A stretch of DNA of 64,000 nt from Patulibacter americanus DSM 16676 (GTDB taxonomy: Bacteria; Actinomycetota; Thermoleophilia; Solirubrobacterales; Solirubrobacteraceae), in assembly GCF_000420025.1 (NCBI RefSeq), contig NZ_ATUD01000002.1, positions 310,001-374,000 on the forward strand. The letters run 5' to 3'. Below the pieces are notes generated by a model, which made no database searches, was not told the DNA's origin, and was given only the letters and a program-made list of their open reading frames with translations. Shown here in pieces: positions 8,345 to 16,456 of the stretch (position 1 is its first letter; every line of letters starts with the position of its first letter). A program made the position numbers and the translations under genes.

Positions 8345-11300
8345 ATGTCAGTGTCACCCCCAGATCCCCGCTCATCCGTGCGCCGCTCGAGGCGCCTGCT
8401 CCGCTCCACCGTCGTCGGCGCGCTGGCCGCAGCCGCACTCGGCGGAACCGCCGGTGTCGCGCAGGCCGCGACGGACTCGGGGATCCTCCCGGGTTCGCGG
8501 ATCGTCGCGGGGAGTGAGGTCCACGCCACCGAACAGCTAGGCGACACCCTCTACCTGGGCGGGCCCCTGGCCGTGGGAGTCCGGGCGGCCGGCGTCGCCG
8601 CGGTCGACCCGACGACGGGCGTGCTGGACCGCGAGGTGCCCGAGGTGGTCGCCGGCGCGACCGCGAACTACGCCACCGCCGACCGCGTCGTGGCCGACCG
8701 TGACGCGGGGGTGTACGTCGTCGGAGTCGGGGCCTTCAACCAGGGCGGATCGGCGCCATCGATCGCGGGAGCGCCGCTGCCGAGCAACTGGACGCACCTG
8801 GACGCGTCGGGGTCTGCGGACATGTCGTTGGCCTTGCGGTTCACGAACGATGCCGGCGAGCCGGCCGCCGTTCGCGACGTGGCCGTCTCGGCAGACGGCA
8901 CGGTGTACGTCTCGGGGGCGTTCACGAAGGTCGATGGTCAGCCGCGTGCGGGTCTGGCGGCGGTGGATGCCGGCGGCGCGCTGACCGACTGGGCGCCGGC
9001 GTTGAACGCCGGCCGGGTTGCGCGGCTGTACGCCGCGGGGTCCGACGTGCTGCTCGTCGGGAACATCCCGAACGTCAACGGCGGCGACCCGACGTTCTCC
9101 AGCGTGGGTGGGCAGCCCCGGTCGGGTCTGGCGCTGGTGTCGGGTGACACGGGCGCGCCGCGTCCGTGGGCGCCGGCCGGTTTGACGCCGAACGACGCCG
9201 AGCTGGTGGCAGTCGACGGGTCGACCGTGTTCCTCGCGTACAACGCCGCGCCGTCACCGGGGTCGAACACGTACCTCGGGACGGTCAGGGCCGTCGACCT
9301 CGCCGGCGTTGGCGCGGTACGGAACCTCGAGGCGAATCCGGACGGGTCGATCGCCGCGATCGCTGCACGATCAGGGACGCTGTACGTCTCGGGCGCGTTC
9401 ACGAAGATCGGGTCGCAGGCGACGCAGCCGTCGCGGAGCGGACTGGCGGAGCTGAATCCTGCGACCGGGGCAGCGGCAGCGTGGAACCCGCCCGCGAAGG
9501 CTGGGGCCGGGAGCGCGCTGACGGTGACCGACGACGCGGTGTACGCAGGGGGCAGTCTCGCGATGTCCCCCGAGTATGAAGTCTGTCCCGCGGCGTACTC
9601 ACGCTCCACCGGCCAGCGCACCGCGTGGGACCCGCGCCTCGGCTCACCTGACGTGTGCGGCGGCGCGAGCTCGCTGGCGGTGTCCGACGGTCGGGTCTGG
9701 GCCGCGGGGGCGTTCACGGCGGCGAACACCCAGGCCCGTAAGGGCCTCGCGGCGATCGATGTCGTGCGCGACGAGATCCTGGAATGGGCGCCCGAGGTGA
9801 CGGGCGGCGGCAACATCAACGACCTCGAGCTCTCCCCGGACGGCTCCACGATGTACGTGGCGGGCTCGGCGATGACGGCGCTCAACGGCGTGCCGCGGCT
9901 GAAGGTCGGCGCGGTGGCAACCGCCGGCACGGGTTCCGGCGCCGACGCCGTCCGTCCGTGGGACCCTGCGCCGAGCGCGGCCGTGGTCGACATGGCGGTG
10001 TCGCAGGACGGCAACGCCGTCTACCTGGGCGGCTCTTTCACGACGCTGGGCGGGGTGGATCGTCCGCGGCTCGCAGCGACCGCGGCGACCACCGGTGCGC
10101 CCACGGCATGGCGTCCGGCGCCGACGACCGGGACGGTCAACGCGATCGAGCTGGCGGAGGACGGCACGATCTACGTCGGCGGCACGTTCACGAAGATCGG
10201 CGCACCGGTGGTGGACCGCCTGCGCCTCGCGGCGTTCGCGGGGCAGACGGATGTGCCGACCGCCTGGGCGCCGCAGTCGCCCGCCACGATCCACGACCTA
10301 GCTCTGGCCGCCGACGTCGTCTACGTCGGCGGACAGTTCAACGGCGTGATCGGTGGGCAGACGCGCCGCGGAGCGGCGGCATTGGATCCCACGACGGGCG
10401 CGGCCACGAGCTGGGATCCGGCGCTCGACGGCAACGTCGGAACGGTCTCGACGACGGCCGACGGCACGGTCTACCTGATCGGAGCCTGGAGCAACGGCTT
10501 CACCACAGCGCAGGGGCGGCCGCGTCCTTCCGGCCTGGCCTCGGTCACGCCCGCGGGTACCGTGACGGGCTGGAATCCGGGCAACGTCGCCGCAGATGTC
10601 AACCCGCCGTTCCGCGCCGTCAGCCCCGTCTCGACGGAGGTCCGGGCGGCCGGAGATCTGGTGCTCGTGCCGGGGGTGATCGCGGGCGGTTTCGACGGCG
10701 TCCCGCAGGCGGGGTTCCTCGGCTTCGGCGTCGTGACGAAGGCACCCGTGTCGACGGCGAAGCCGACCGTGCTCGGCAGGCGGGCGGAGGGCAGCACGCT
10801 GACGTGTCGCGCGGGGTCCTACGAAGGCGGCTCGGTCACCCGCAGCTACGCGTGGTTGCGTGACGGTGCGCCGATCGCCGGCCAGACGGGCGTGACCTAC
10901 ACGGTTCGCGAGGCGGACATCTCGAAGCAGGTCGCGTGCCGCGAGACGGCGGAGAACGCGGTCGGGCCGACGAGCACCGACAGCGAGTCGGTGGCGATCG
11001 TCCAAGGTGTGCCCGTCAACGACGGCGCCCCCGGGGTCACGGGTACGCCTCAGGTGGGGCAGACGCTGACGTGCACGGAGGGTCAGTGGAACCCGGTGCC
11101 GACGTCCTACCGGTACGCATGGCTGCGCGACGGCGCGGTGGTCGAGGGTGCGACGGGCGCGGCCTACCGCGTGACGGATGCGGACGCCGGGAAGGCGTTG
11201 CGCTGCCAGGTCCGGGGCGTGAACGAGGCCGGTGCCTCGGAGCCCGCCCGCAGCGCGACGGTCCGGGTGCCCGCGCCGCCGGTGATCGACCCGGGCAACC

Positions 11301-11776
11301 CGGGGAACCCCGGCGGCCCCGGCAACCCGGGCGGCCCCGGCAATCCGGGGGGCAACCAGCCGCCGACGCCGACCACGCCGACGAACCCGACACCCGTCCC
11401 GACAAGGCCCACGCCCCCGCCGGGCCCGGGCCCGAAGCCGCCGGCGCAGGTCGCGAAGCCGAAGGTCTCGGTCTCCGCCAAGGCGGTCGGCGGGAAGGGC
11501 CGGAAGATCACGCTGACGGTGGCGCCCTCCGCCGCGGGCCGCGTGACGGTCTCGGCGACGACCGGCAAGGGCCGCAAGCGCGTGACGGTTGGCTCGGGCC
11601 GCGCGACGGCGACGAAGGCCGGCGCGCTCAAGATCACGGTCAAGCCGTCGTCCCAGGGCAAGAAGGCCCTGAAGGCCGGACGCACCGCGAAGGTCACGTT
11701 CAAGGTGACGTTCACGGGGGAGGACGGCGTCAAGGTGACGGTCACCAAGACGCTGAAGGTCAAGATCAAGCGGTGA
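8345..11776 (+). CDS. giant secreted beta-propeller protein with Ig-like repeats and basic C-terminal domain
   Basis: A 1143-residue exported protein. The N-terminus has an RRSRRLLRS stretch before a hydrophobic core ending GVAQAA, a signal peptide with a Tat-like twin arginine. Residues ~45-800 are tandem units ending in DGTVYVSGAFTKVDGQPR-like, YVGGTFTKIGAP and VYVGGQFNGVIG strands, one per ~45 residues, typical of multi-bladed propellers. Two Ig-like repeats follow (about 803-890 and 897-976), each with LTC...YAWLRDGA and matching Cys. A Gly/Asn/Pro collagen-like linker comes next, then a Lys/Arg-rich domain (about 1039-1143) ending KTLKVKIKR. That last domain is nearly the same as the end of the next gene. 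No catalytic residues are seen; binding or adhesion is inferred. An upstream ATG at 8291 is less likely because it would lengthen the signal peptide. Confidence 0.8.
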   Translation: MSVSPPDPRSSVRRSRRLLRSTVVGALAAAALGGTAGVAQAATDSGILPGSRIVAGSEVHATEQLGDTLYLGGPLAVGVRAAGVAAVDPTTGVLDREVPEVVAGATANYATADRVVADRDAGVYVVGVGAFNQGGSAPSIAGAPLPSNWTHLDASGSADMSLALRFTNDAGEPAAVRDVAVSADGTVYVSGAFTKVDGQPRAGLAAVDAGGALTDWAPALNAGRVARLYAAGSDVLLVGNIPNVNGGDPTFSSVGGQPRSGLALVSGDTGAPRPWAPAGLTPNDAELVAVDGSTVFLAYNAAPSPGSNTYLGTVRAVDLAGVGAVRNLEANPDGSIAAIAARSGTLYVSGAFTKIGSQATQPSRSGLAELNPATGAAAAWNPPAKAGAGSALTVTDDAVYAGGSLAMSPEYEVCPAAYSRSTGQRTAWDPRLGSPDVCGGASSLAVSDGRVWAAGAFTAANTQARKGLAAIDVVRDEILEWAPEVTGGGNINDLELSPDGSTMYVAGSAMTALNGVPRLKVGAVATAGTGSGADAVRPWDPAPSAAVVDMAVSQDGNAVYLGGSFTTLGGVDRPRLAATAATTGAPTAWRPAPTTGTVNAIELAEDGTIYVGGTFTKIGAPVVDRLRLAAFAGQTDVPTAWAPQSPATIHDLALAADVVYVGGQFNGVIGGQTRRGAAALDPTTGAATSWDPALDGNVGTVSTTADGTVYLIGAWSNGFTTAQGRPRPSGLASVTPAGTVTGWNPGNVAADVNPPFRAVSPVSTEVRAAGDLVLVPGVIAGGFDGVPQAGFLGFGVVTKAPVSTAKPTVLGRRAEGSTLTCRAGSYEGGSVTRSYAWLRDGAPIAGQTGVTYTVREADISKQVACRETAENAVGPTSTDSESVAIVQGVPVNDGAPGVTGTPQVGQTLTCTEGQWNPVPTSYRYAWLRDGAVVEGATGAAYRVTDADAGKALRCQVRGVNEAGASEPARSATVRVPAPPVIDPGNPGNPGGPGNPGGPGNPGGNQPPTPTTPTNPTPVPTRPTPPPGPGPKPPAQVAKPKVSVSAKAVGGKGRKITLTVAPSAAGRVTVSATTGKGRKRVTVGSGRATATKAGALKITVKPSSQGKKALKAGRTAKVTFKVTFTGEDGVKVTVTKTLKVKIKR

Positions 11777-11784
11777 CCGCAGGT

Positions 11785-11814
11785 CTCGTGCGCCGCCCGT
11801 GGGCGGCGCACGAG
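11785..11814 (+). terminator. strong 14-base stem-loop terminator
   Basis: CTCGTGCGCCGCCC (11785-11798) pairs perfectly with 11801-11814 across a two-base spacer, 9 bases after the stop codon of the propeller gene. Confidence 0.65.
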
Positions 11815-11986
11815 CTCGGGACGTGCGCGACGGCGGCGGGGTGGTGCGCGGAGAGCCGCGCCAGCGGGGCACCAGACGGGCCAGTCTGCCCGTCGCGCGC
11901 GCCGCGCCGCGGCACCCGCGTCCCGCCCGTACGGACTACAACGTCCGTCGACACGGTGACGATCGCGTGAACAGGTGTGACGTAAC
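11815..11986 (+). other. gap without a gene
   Basis: Part of a 322-base gap between 11776 and 12099. It contains one small stem-loop (GACGGGC/GCCCGTC, 11875-11894) and then the PHO-type promoter. The open frame running in from 11799 encodes Arg-rich residues ahead of a clear signal peptide and is probably not translated. Confidence 0.4.
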
Positions 11987-12041
11987 GGTCACGTCCTGGC
12001 TACGCGATGTTCACCGGTGCGGGCTCCGTGACAACGAGAGT
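11987..12041 (+). promoter_or_regulatory. PHO-type promoter of the PstS-like/basic-domain protein
   Basis: Three consecutive 11-base units start at 11987 (GGTCAC), 11998 (GGCTAC) and 12009 (GTTCAC). GAGAGT (12036-12041) begins exactly 27 bases after the last unit and would be the -10. The leader to ATG 12099 is about 50 bases and contains AGGAG 10 bases before the start. Confidence 0.7.
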
Positions 12042-12098
12042 GCGCGTGTCCCGGCGGCGCCGTCGCCCGGGTCCACCTCTCTCAGGAGCACCAACACG

Positions 12099-14072
12099 AT
12101 GAGGACCACCACCGGTCTGCGCGTAAGCGCGGCCGCGGCGGGCGCCGTCTGCGCGCTCGCCATCCTTCCGGGCGGCGCCAACGCCGCCTTTGACGCCGCC
12201 CACGACACGCAGTGCGAGGGCACGTCGTCCATCGCGGGCATCGGCGCCTCCTTCCAGCGCCAGGCCCACCTGGCCTGGGGCGCCCAGATGCTTCAGCCCG
12301 ACCCGGCGGCCGCCGAGGACAACGGCTTCGGCCGCGCCACGTTCGCCAACGGCGGCTGCGTCGACTTCCGCGTCGGCTCCAGCTCCGGCATGAAGGTCAC
12401 GTACGAGCCCCGCGGCTCGGGCGACGGCCGCAACGCGATGGGCGCGTCGACGAGCGCCGGCGTCGCCGGCGTGCGCAACACGGACTTCCAGTTCGCCGCA
12501 GCCGACGAGCCGCCGAGCACCGGCCAGCTCGAGAAGGCCAACCAGGGCCCCTCGACCGCGTCCACGACCGACGACGCCGTGCTCCTCACCGTGCCGGTCG
12601 CCCAGAGCTCCGTCGCGACCGTCGTCAAGCTCCCGGCCGGCTGCACCGTTCCCGGCTCGGCCCGCCGGATGACACGCGCCGTCCTCGAGGGCGCCTTCGC
12701 CGCGAACGCGAACTACACCCAGTGGGGCCAGATCCTGCCGGGCATCACCGGTGCGGGCTGCGACACGGCGCCGGTCAAGCGCGTCGTGCGCCTCGATTCC
12801 TCGGGCACCACGTTCGCGTTCAAGAACTACCTGCGCGACATCGACACGTCGGACTTCACGAGCGCGCTGACGAACCAGCAGTGGCCGAACGACACCGGTG
12901 CCACGCAGGTCGTCAAGCCGACCTCCAACGGCGCCGGTCCGCTGCTCGACACGCTGAACGGGCTCGCCGGCGGTGGCATCGGCTACGCCGACCTCGCCGC
13001 CGCCCGCGCCCGCGGGTTCGACAGCAACGTGGAGCCGGCCAAGATCCCGGGCTCCAACCCGCCCGTGGACAACCCGAAGGCGGGCCAGGTCGACGAGTCC
13101 GACACGACCTTCTGGGTCAGCGTGGCGAACCGCAAGAACGAGTTCCGTAGCCCGGCGCTCGGCGACACCGCCGGCACGTCGAACACCGGCTCCAACTGCC
13201 GCAACACGAGCTACCAGAACGGCACCAGCCCCACGCTGCCCGCCGTGACGGAGAGCTGGGCCAACGTCAACGCCAGCGCGTCCGAGACGGACTACCCGCT
13301 CTGCGCGCTCACGTACGAGCTCGTGTGGCAGGACATGTTGAAGGCGAACGTCGGCATCGCCGCCGACAAGAAGCCCTACACGCAGGGCCAGGCCCGCGCT
13401 GTCAAGGACTACCTGGGCTACGTCCTGAACGCCAACGGCGGCCAGGTGGCGCTTGCGGCCAACGGCTACCAGGGGCTCCCGACCGTCGACGAGAAGACGG
13501 GCGGCGCCGCGAAGGGCAGCATGCTCGAGGTCGCCCAGGCGGCGCAGAGCTCGCTGACGTGGAACGGCAACCCGGTCGTCGTGACGCCCCCGGGCGGCGG
13601 TGACACCGGCGGCGGCGACACCGGCGGCAACGGCGGTGGCAACACCGGCGGCGGCAACAACCCGACCCCGGTCCCCGCACCGGCTCCGGCCCCGAAGCCG
13701 GCTCCGGCGCCCGCACCGGCCCCGAAGCCCGCTCCGGCTCCGGCGCCCGCTCCGGCGGCGAAGGTCACGCTGTCCAAGGCCGTAGGCGTCAAGGGCCGCC
13801 GGATCGCGCTGACGGTCTCCCCGTCGGCCGCCGGCAAGCTCTCGGTCACCGCGACCACCCGCAAGGGCAAGAAGCGCCTGACCATCGGCAAGGGCACGCT
13901 GACGGTCAAGAAGGGCGGCAAGCTCCTGCTCGTCGTCACCCCGTCGGGCGCCGGCAAGCGCGCGCTGACGCCCGGTCGCACCGAGAAGGTCACCTTCAAG
14001 GTGACGTTCACGGCGAAGACCGGCAAGAAGACGACGGTCACCAAGACCGTCAAGGTCAAGATCAAGCGCTGA
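12099..14072 (+). CDS. secreted PstS-like protein fused to a basic C-terminal domain
   Basis: A 657-residue exported protein. ATG 12099 is supported by AGGAG upstream and an immediate signal peptide (cleavage after GGANA, no lipobox). Residues ~28-490 repeat the architecture of the protein at 6608: AFDAAHDTQCE, IAGIGASFQ, EPRGSGDGRNAMG, VPVAQSSVATVV, KRVVRLDSSGTTFAFKNYL, GGIGYADL. The PstS-like part is followed by a Gly/Asn linker, a Pro-Ala-Lys repeat (about 525-552) that would span the wall, and a basic domain (553-657) ending KTVKVKIKR, shared with the giant propeller protein. This looks like a wall-tethered phosphate-capture protein, with the basic domain probably binding an anionic wall polymer. 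The binding-protein family is clear from sequence; the wall attachment is inferred. It has its own PHO-type promoter. Confidence 0.85.
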   Translation: MRTTTGLRVSAAAAGAVCALAILPGGANAAFDAAHDTQCEGTSSIAGIGASFQRQAHLAWGAQMLQPDPAAAEDNGFGRATFANGGCVDFRVGSSSGMKVTYEPRGSGDGRNAMGASTSAGVAGVRNTDFQFAAADEPPSTGQLEKANQGPSTASTTDDAVLLTVPVAQSSVATVVKLPAGCTVPGSARRMTRAVLEGAFAANANYTQWGQILPGITGAGCDTAPVKRVVRLDSSGTTFAFKNYLRDIDTSDFTSALTNQQWPNDTGATQVVKPTSNGAGPLLDTLNGLAGGGIGYADLAAARARGFDSNVEPAKIPGSNPPVDNPKAGQVDESDTTFWVSVANRKNEFRSPALGDTAGTSNTGSNCRNTSYQNGTSPTLPAVTESWANVNASASETDYPLCALTYELVWQDMLKANVGIAADKKPYTQGQARAVKDYLGYVLNANGGQVALAANGYQGLPTVDEKTGGAAKGSMLEVAQAAQSSLTWNGNPVVVTPPGGGDTGGGDTGGNGGGNTGGGNNPTPVPAPAPAPKPAPAPAPAPKPAPAPAPAPAAKVTLSKAVGVKGRRIALTVSPSAAGKLSVTATTRKGKKRLTIGKGTLTVKKGGKLLLVVTPSGAGKRALTPGRTEKVTFKVTFTAKTGKKTTVTKTVKVKIKR

Positions 14073-14098
14073 ACCGCGCTAGATCCGCAGCGGCGTCC

Positions 14099-14122
14099 GG
14101 GCCGGTCCTCAGGGGCCGGCCC
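14099..14122 (+). terminator. stem-loop after the PstS-like fusion gene
   Basis: GGGCCGG (14099-14105) pairs with CCGGCCC (14116-14122), 26 bases after the stop codon and upstream of the next PHO array. Confidence 0.45.
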
Positions 14123-14171
14123 TCGCCGTTCTGTGGCCGTTTCCCGTGCGGTTCGGCGCGTCCGCTCCGGC

Positions 14172-14248
14172 GTTCACGAGTCGTTCACGATGTGTTTTCG
14201 TCGGGTTCCCATGAAGTTCACGAGTGGGTCGAGTGCCGCCCGTACAGT
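14172..14248 (+). promoter_or_regulatory. six-unit PHO box array and -10 of the exported operon
   Basis: Uninterrupted 11-base units start at 14172, 14183, 14194, 14205, 14216 and 14227. Their first six bases are GTTCAC, GTTCAC, GTTTTC, GTTCCC, GTTCAC and GGTCGA. TACAGT (14243-14248) begins 27 bases after the fifth unit and matches the TAnnnT -10 consensus. This is the clearest array in the window and stands before a 12-kb operon. It overlaps the longest possible ORF of that operon, so translation must start downstream. Confidence 0.85.
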
Positions 14249-14296
14249 CCCCGGCCGGTGTTCCGTCAACCTGCCCTCCGTTCCCTGCGTCTACCG

Positions 14297-16456
14297 GTGA
14301 CGGCCTCCGTGCCGAGCCCGCGCCGCTCCGGCGTCGCCCTCTTCTCCGCCGTGCTCGCCGCCGGCGCCGTCGCGACGGTCGCCGCCACGCCGGCCTCCGC
14401 CGCCTGGAAGCCCGGCGCCACCCCGGCGTCCGCCACGGGCTTCCTGCTCGGCGACGACCGCAGCGCCTCGGCGCTGCTCTCCGGTGACGGCCGCTACGTC
14501 GTGTTCGAGACGCAGGCCTCCGTGCTGCTCGGCGACCCGCCGGACGAGGACGAGCGCTACGTCGGCGGCATCGTCCGCAAGGACCTCGTGACCGGCGAGA
14601 TCCTCCTCGTCGCCCCGCCGCAGCGGGTGCGGCGCGAGGACGGGACGCCGCGGGGCACGGGCACGCGCAGCGCGCCCTCGGGCATCAGCCACGACGGGCG
14701 CTACGTCCTCTTCGGCACGACCGCCCGGCTCGCGGGCGCGGACGACCGGGGTTCCGCGAGCCCCGACGTGTACCTGCGCGACATGACGAGTCCGGTCTCG
14801 GCCGCCGCGTCCTACGAGCTCGTCTCGGCCCAGGACGGCGGGATCGTCGGCGCCGACTACGCGGATCCGGCCGTAGGCAGCGAGCCCGGCGTGGCCGGCT
14901 ACGCCCTCAGCGCCGACGGGCGCCGCGCGGTGTTCGTGTCCCGCGGCGTGTCGACCCTGCCGGCCGCGGTCGCCGCCACCACCCCGGCGCAGCAGGTGTG
15001 GGTCCGTGACCTCGACGCCCGTACGACGCGTCTGATCAGCCGGGCGAAGACCGATTCCTCGGCCGCGGGCACCCCGGCGCCGCAGCCCGCCCCGGGACCG
15101 GGCGTCCAGGCCCCCGATGTCGCCATCAGCGCCGACGGCGGGAAGGTCGTCTGGATGGCGGGGAACGCCGAGCTCCAGACGCCCACGCTTCCTCGCGAGG
15201 GTGCCATCGGGTCGCCACCCGCGCTCCTGTGGCGCGACCTCGATCGCATCACGGCACCCAGCCGTCGTGTCGCCGGCGCCGCGGACCCGGACGACCCCGG
15301 GTGCGATCCGCAGTCCTACTCGCCGAGCGATACGGCGACCGGGCCGTGTTACGGGCCGTTCGTCACCAGCGAGGGGTTCGACCAGCGCAGCGCGGGCGAC
15401 ACGACCAGCAACTCGAGCGCCCTGCGGCTCCAGGGGATCAGTGGCACCGGCGGACGCGTGCTGTTCAGCTCGTCCGCGTACCGGCGTCCGTACGACGTCC
15501 CGGCGTTCCGGCCGTCCACGGCCTACCTCGCCGACATGCGGGCCGGCCTGCCGCGGCGGACGGCCGTGACCGTCGCGTGGTCCAACCCGGTGACGAACGG
15601 ACGCCAGGCCGCGCAGAACGGCCGCCTCGCGGCCGACGGTCGCCACGCGACGTTCGTCTCGCGCGACAACCGCTTCGACGGGCTGCAGGCCGTGGGCAGC
15701 TTCCCGACCGCGAGCCTCCTGCCGTTCAACGTCTTCTCCGTCGACCTCGACGCGCGCACCGTGGAGCTCGTCACGCGCGCTCCCAACGGGAGCGACTACG
15801 CCACTGAGTCGCAGACGACGACCCCGCCGTCCGCCGCGTTCCCGTCGGCCGACGGCTCGGCCGTCGCCTTCCCCGCCCCGGACGGCAACCTCTTCGTCGG
15901 CGACGCCAACGGCGTCGAGGACGTGCTGGTCGCCCGCACCGTGAGCCAGGGCGGCGCCGGCGGGGGTGGCGAGCATGCGGTGCCGCCGGTGCTGCCTGCG
16001 CCGCCGGTCGACACGACGGCTCCCCGGGCGCTCCCGTCGCGGTACTTCGTCACCCTCGGCCGCGTCGTCGTCTCGAAGCGCACCGGCACCGCGACCCTCG
16101 CGGTGCGGCTACCGACGGGCGGGCGGCTCACGGCCACTGCGCGTGGCACCGCGACCCGCAAGGTTCGCGGGCGCAAGCGCTCCACGACCGTCACGGTGGG
16201 CACCACGACCCAGCGCCCCAAGCGCGCCGGCACCGTCCAGGTCAAGGTCAAGGTCGGCGCGAAGGCGCGGGCGGCCCTGCGTCGCTCGCCGCACCGCCTC
16301 GCCGTGAAGCTGGCCGTGACGTTCCGCCCGCAGGGCGCAGCGCCGACGTCCGCCACGAGGTCCTACGCGCTCCGCCGCGCGTACGTGACCGCGGCGACCC
16401 CGAAGAAGCAGCGCAAGACCACGAAGGCCTCCGCGGCCACCCGGAGGACCCGATGA
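14297..16456 (+). CDS. secreted TolB/PD40-like beta-propeller protein with basic C-terminal domain
   Basis: A 719-residue exported protein, first gene of the 14.3-26.7 kb operon. I chose GTG 14297 because it lies after the predicted promoter and directly before a signal peptide (core FSAVLAAGAVATV, cleavage after TPASA). The body has repeated blades of the PD40/TolB type (SHDGRYVLFGTT, SADGRRAVFVSRG, SADGGKVVWMAG, AADGRHATFVSRDN), with strands naming a speaker such as VYLRDM and VWVRDLD. From about 575 a Gly/Pro linker leads to a Lys/Arg-rich beta domain and a tail of KKQRKTTKASAATRRTR. No active site is seen. The stop overlaps the next start (ATGA), showing translational coupling. The role is likely structural or ligand-binding at the surface. 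Confidence 0.75.
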   Translation: MTASVPSPRRSGVALFSAVLAAGAVATVAATPASAAWKPGATPASATGFLLGDDRSASALLSGDGRYVVFETQASVLLGDPPDEDERYVGGIVRKDLVTGEILLVAPPQRVRREDGTPRGTGTRSAPSGISHDGRYVLFGTTARLAGADDRGSASPDVYLRDMTSPVSAAASYELVSAQDGGIVGADYADPAVGSEPGVAGYALSADGRRAVFVSRGVSTLPAAVAATTPAQQVWVRDLDARTTRLISRAKTDSSAAGTPAPQPAPGPGVQAPDVAISADGGKVVWMAGNAELQTPTLPREGAIGSPPALLWRDLDRITAPSRRVAGAADPDDPGCDPQSYSPSDTATGPCYGPFVTSEGFDQRSAGDTTSNSSALRLQGISGTGGRVLFSSSAYRRPYDVPAFRPSTAYLADMRAGLPRRTAVTVAWSNPVTNGRQAAQNGRLAADGRHATFVSRDNRFDGLQAVGSFPTASLLPFNVFSVDLDARTVELVTRAPNGSDYATESQTTTPPSAAFPSADGSAVAFPAPDGNLFVGDANGVEDVLVARTVSQGGAGGGGEHAVPPVLPAPPVDTTAPRALPSRYFVTLGRVVVSKRTGTATLAVRLPTGGRLTATARGTATRKVRGRKRSTTVTVGTTTQRPKRAGTVQVKVKVGAKARAALRRSPHRLAVKLAVTFRPQGAAPTSATRSYALRRAYVTAATPKKQRKTTKASAATRRTR

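Noticed and set aside
11281..11455. Collagen-like or mobile repeat
   Set aside because: The Gly/Asn/Pro repeat is part of the linker in the propeller protein and in frame.
14172..14237. Possible CRISPR-like repeats
   Set aside because: Period of 11 bases and no spacers; matches a PHO box array, not CRISPR.
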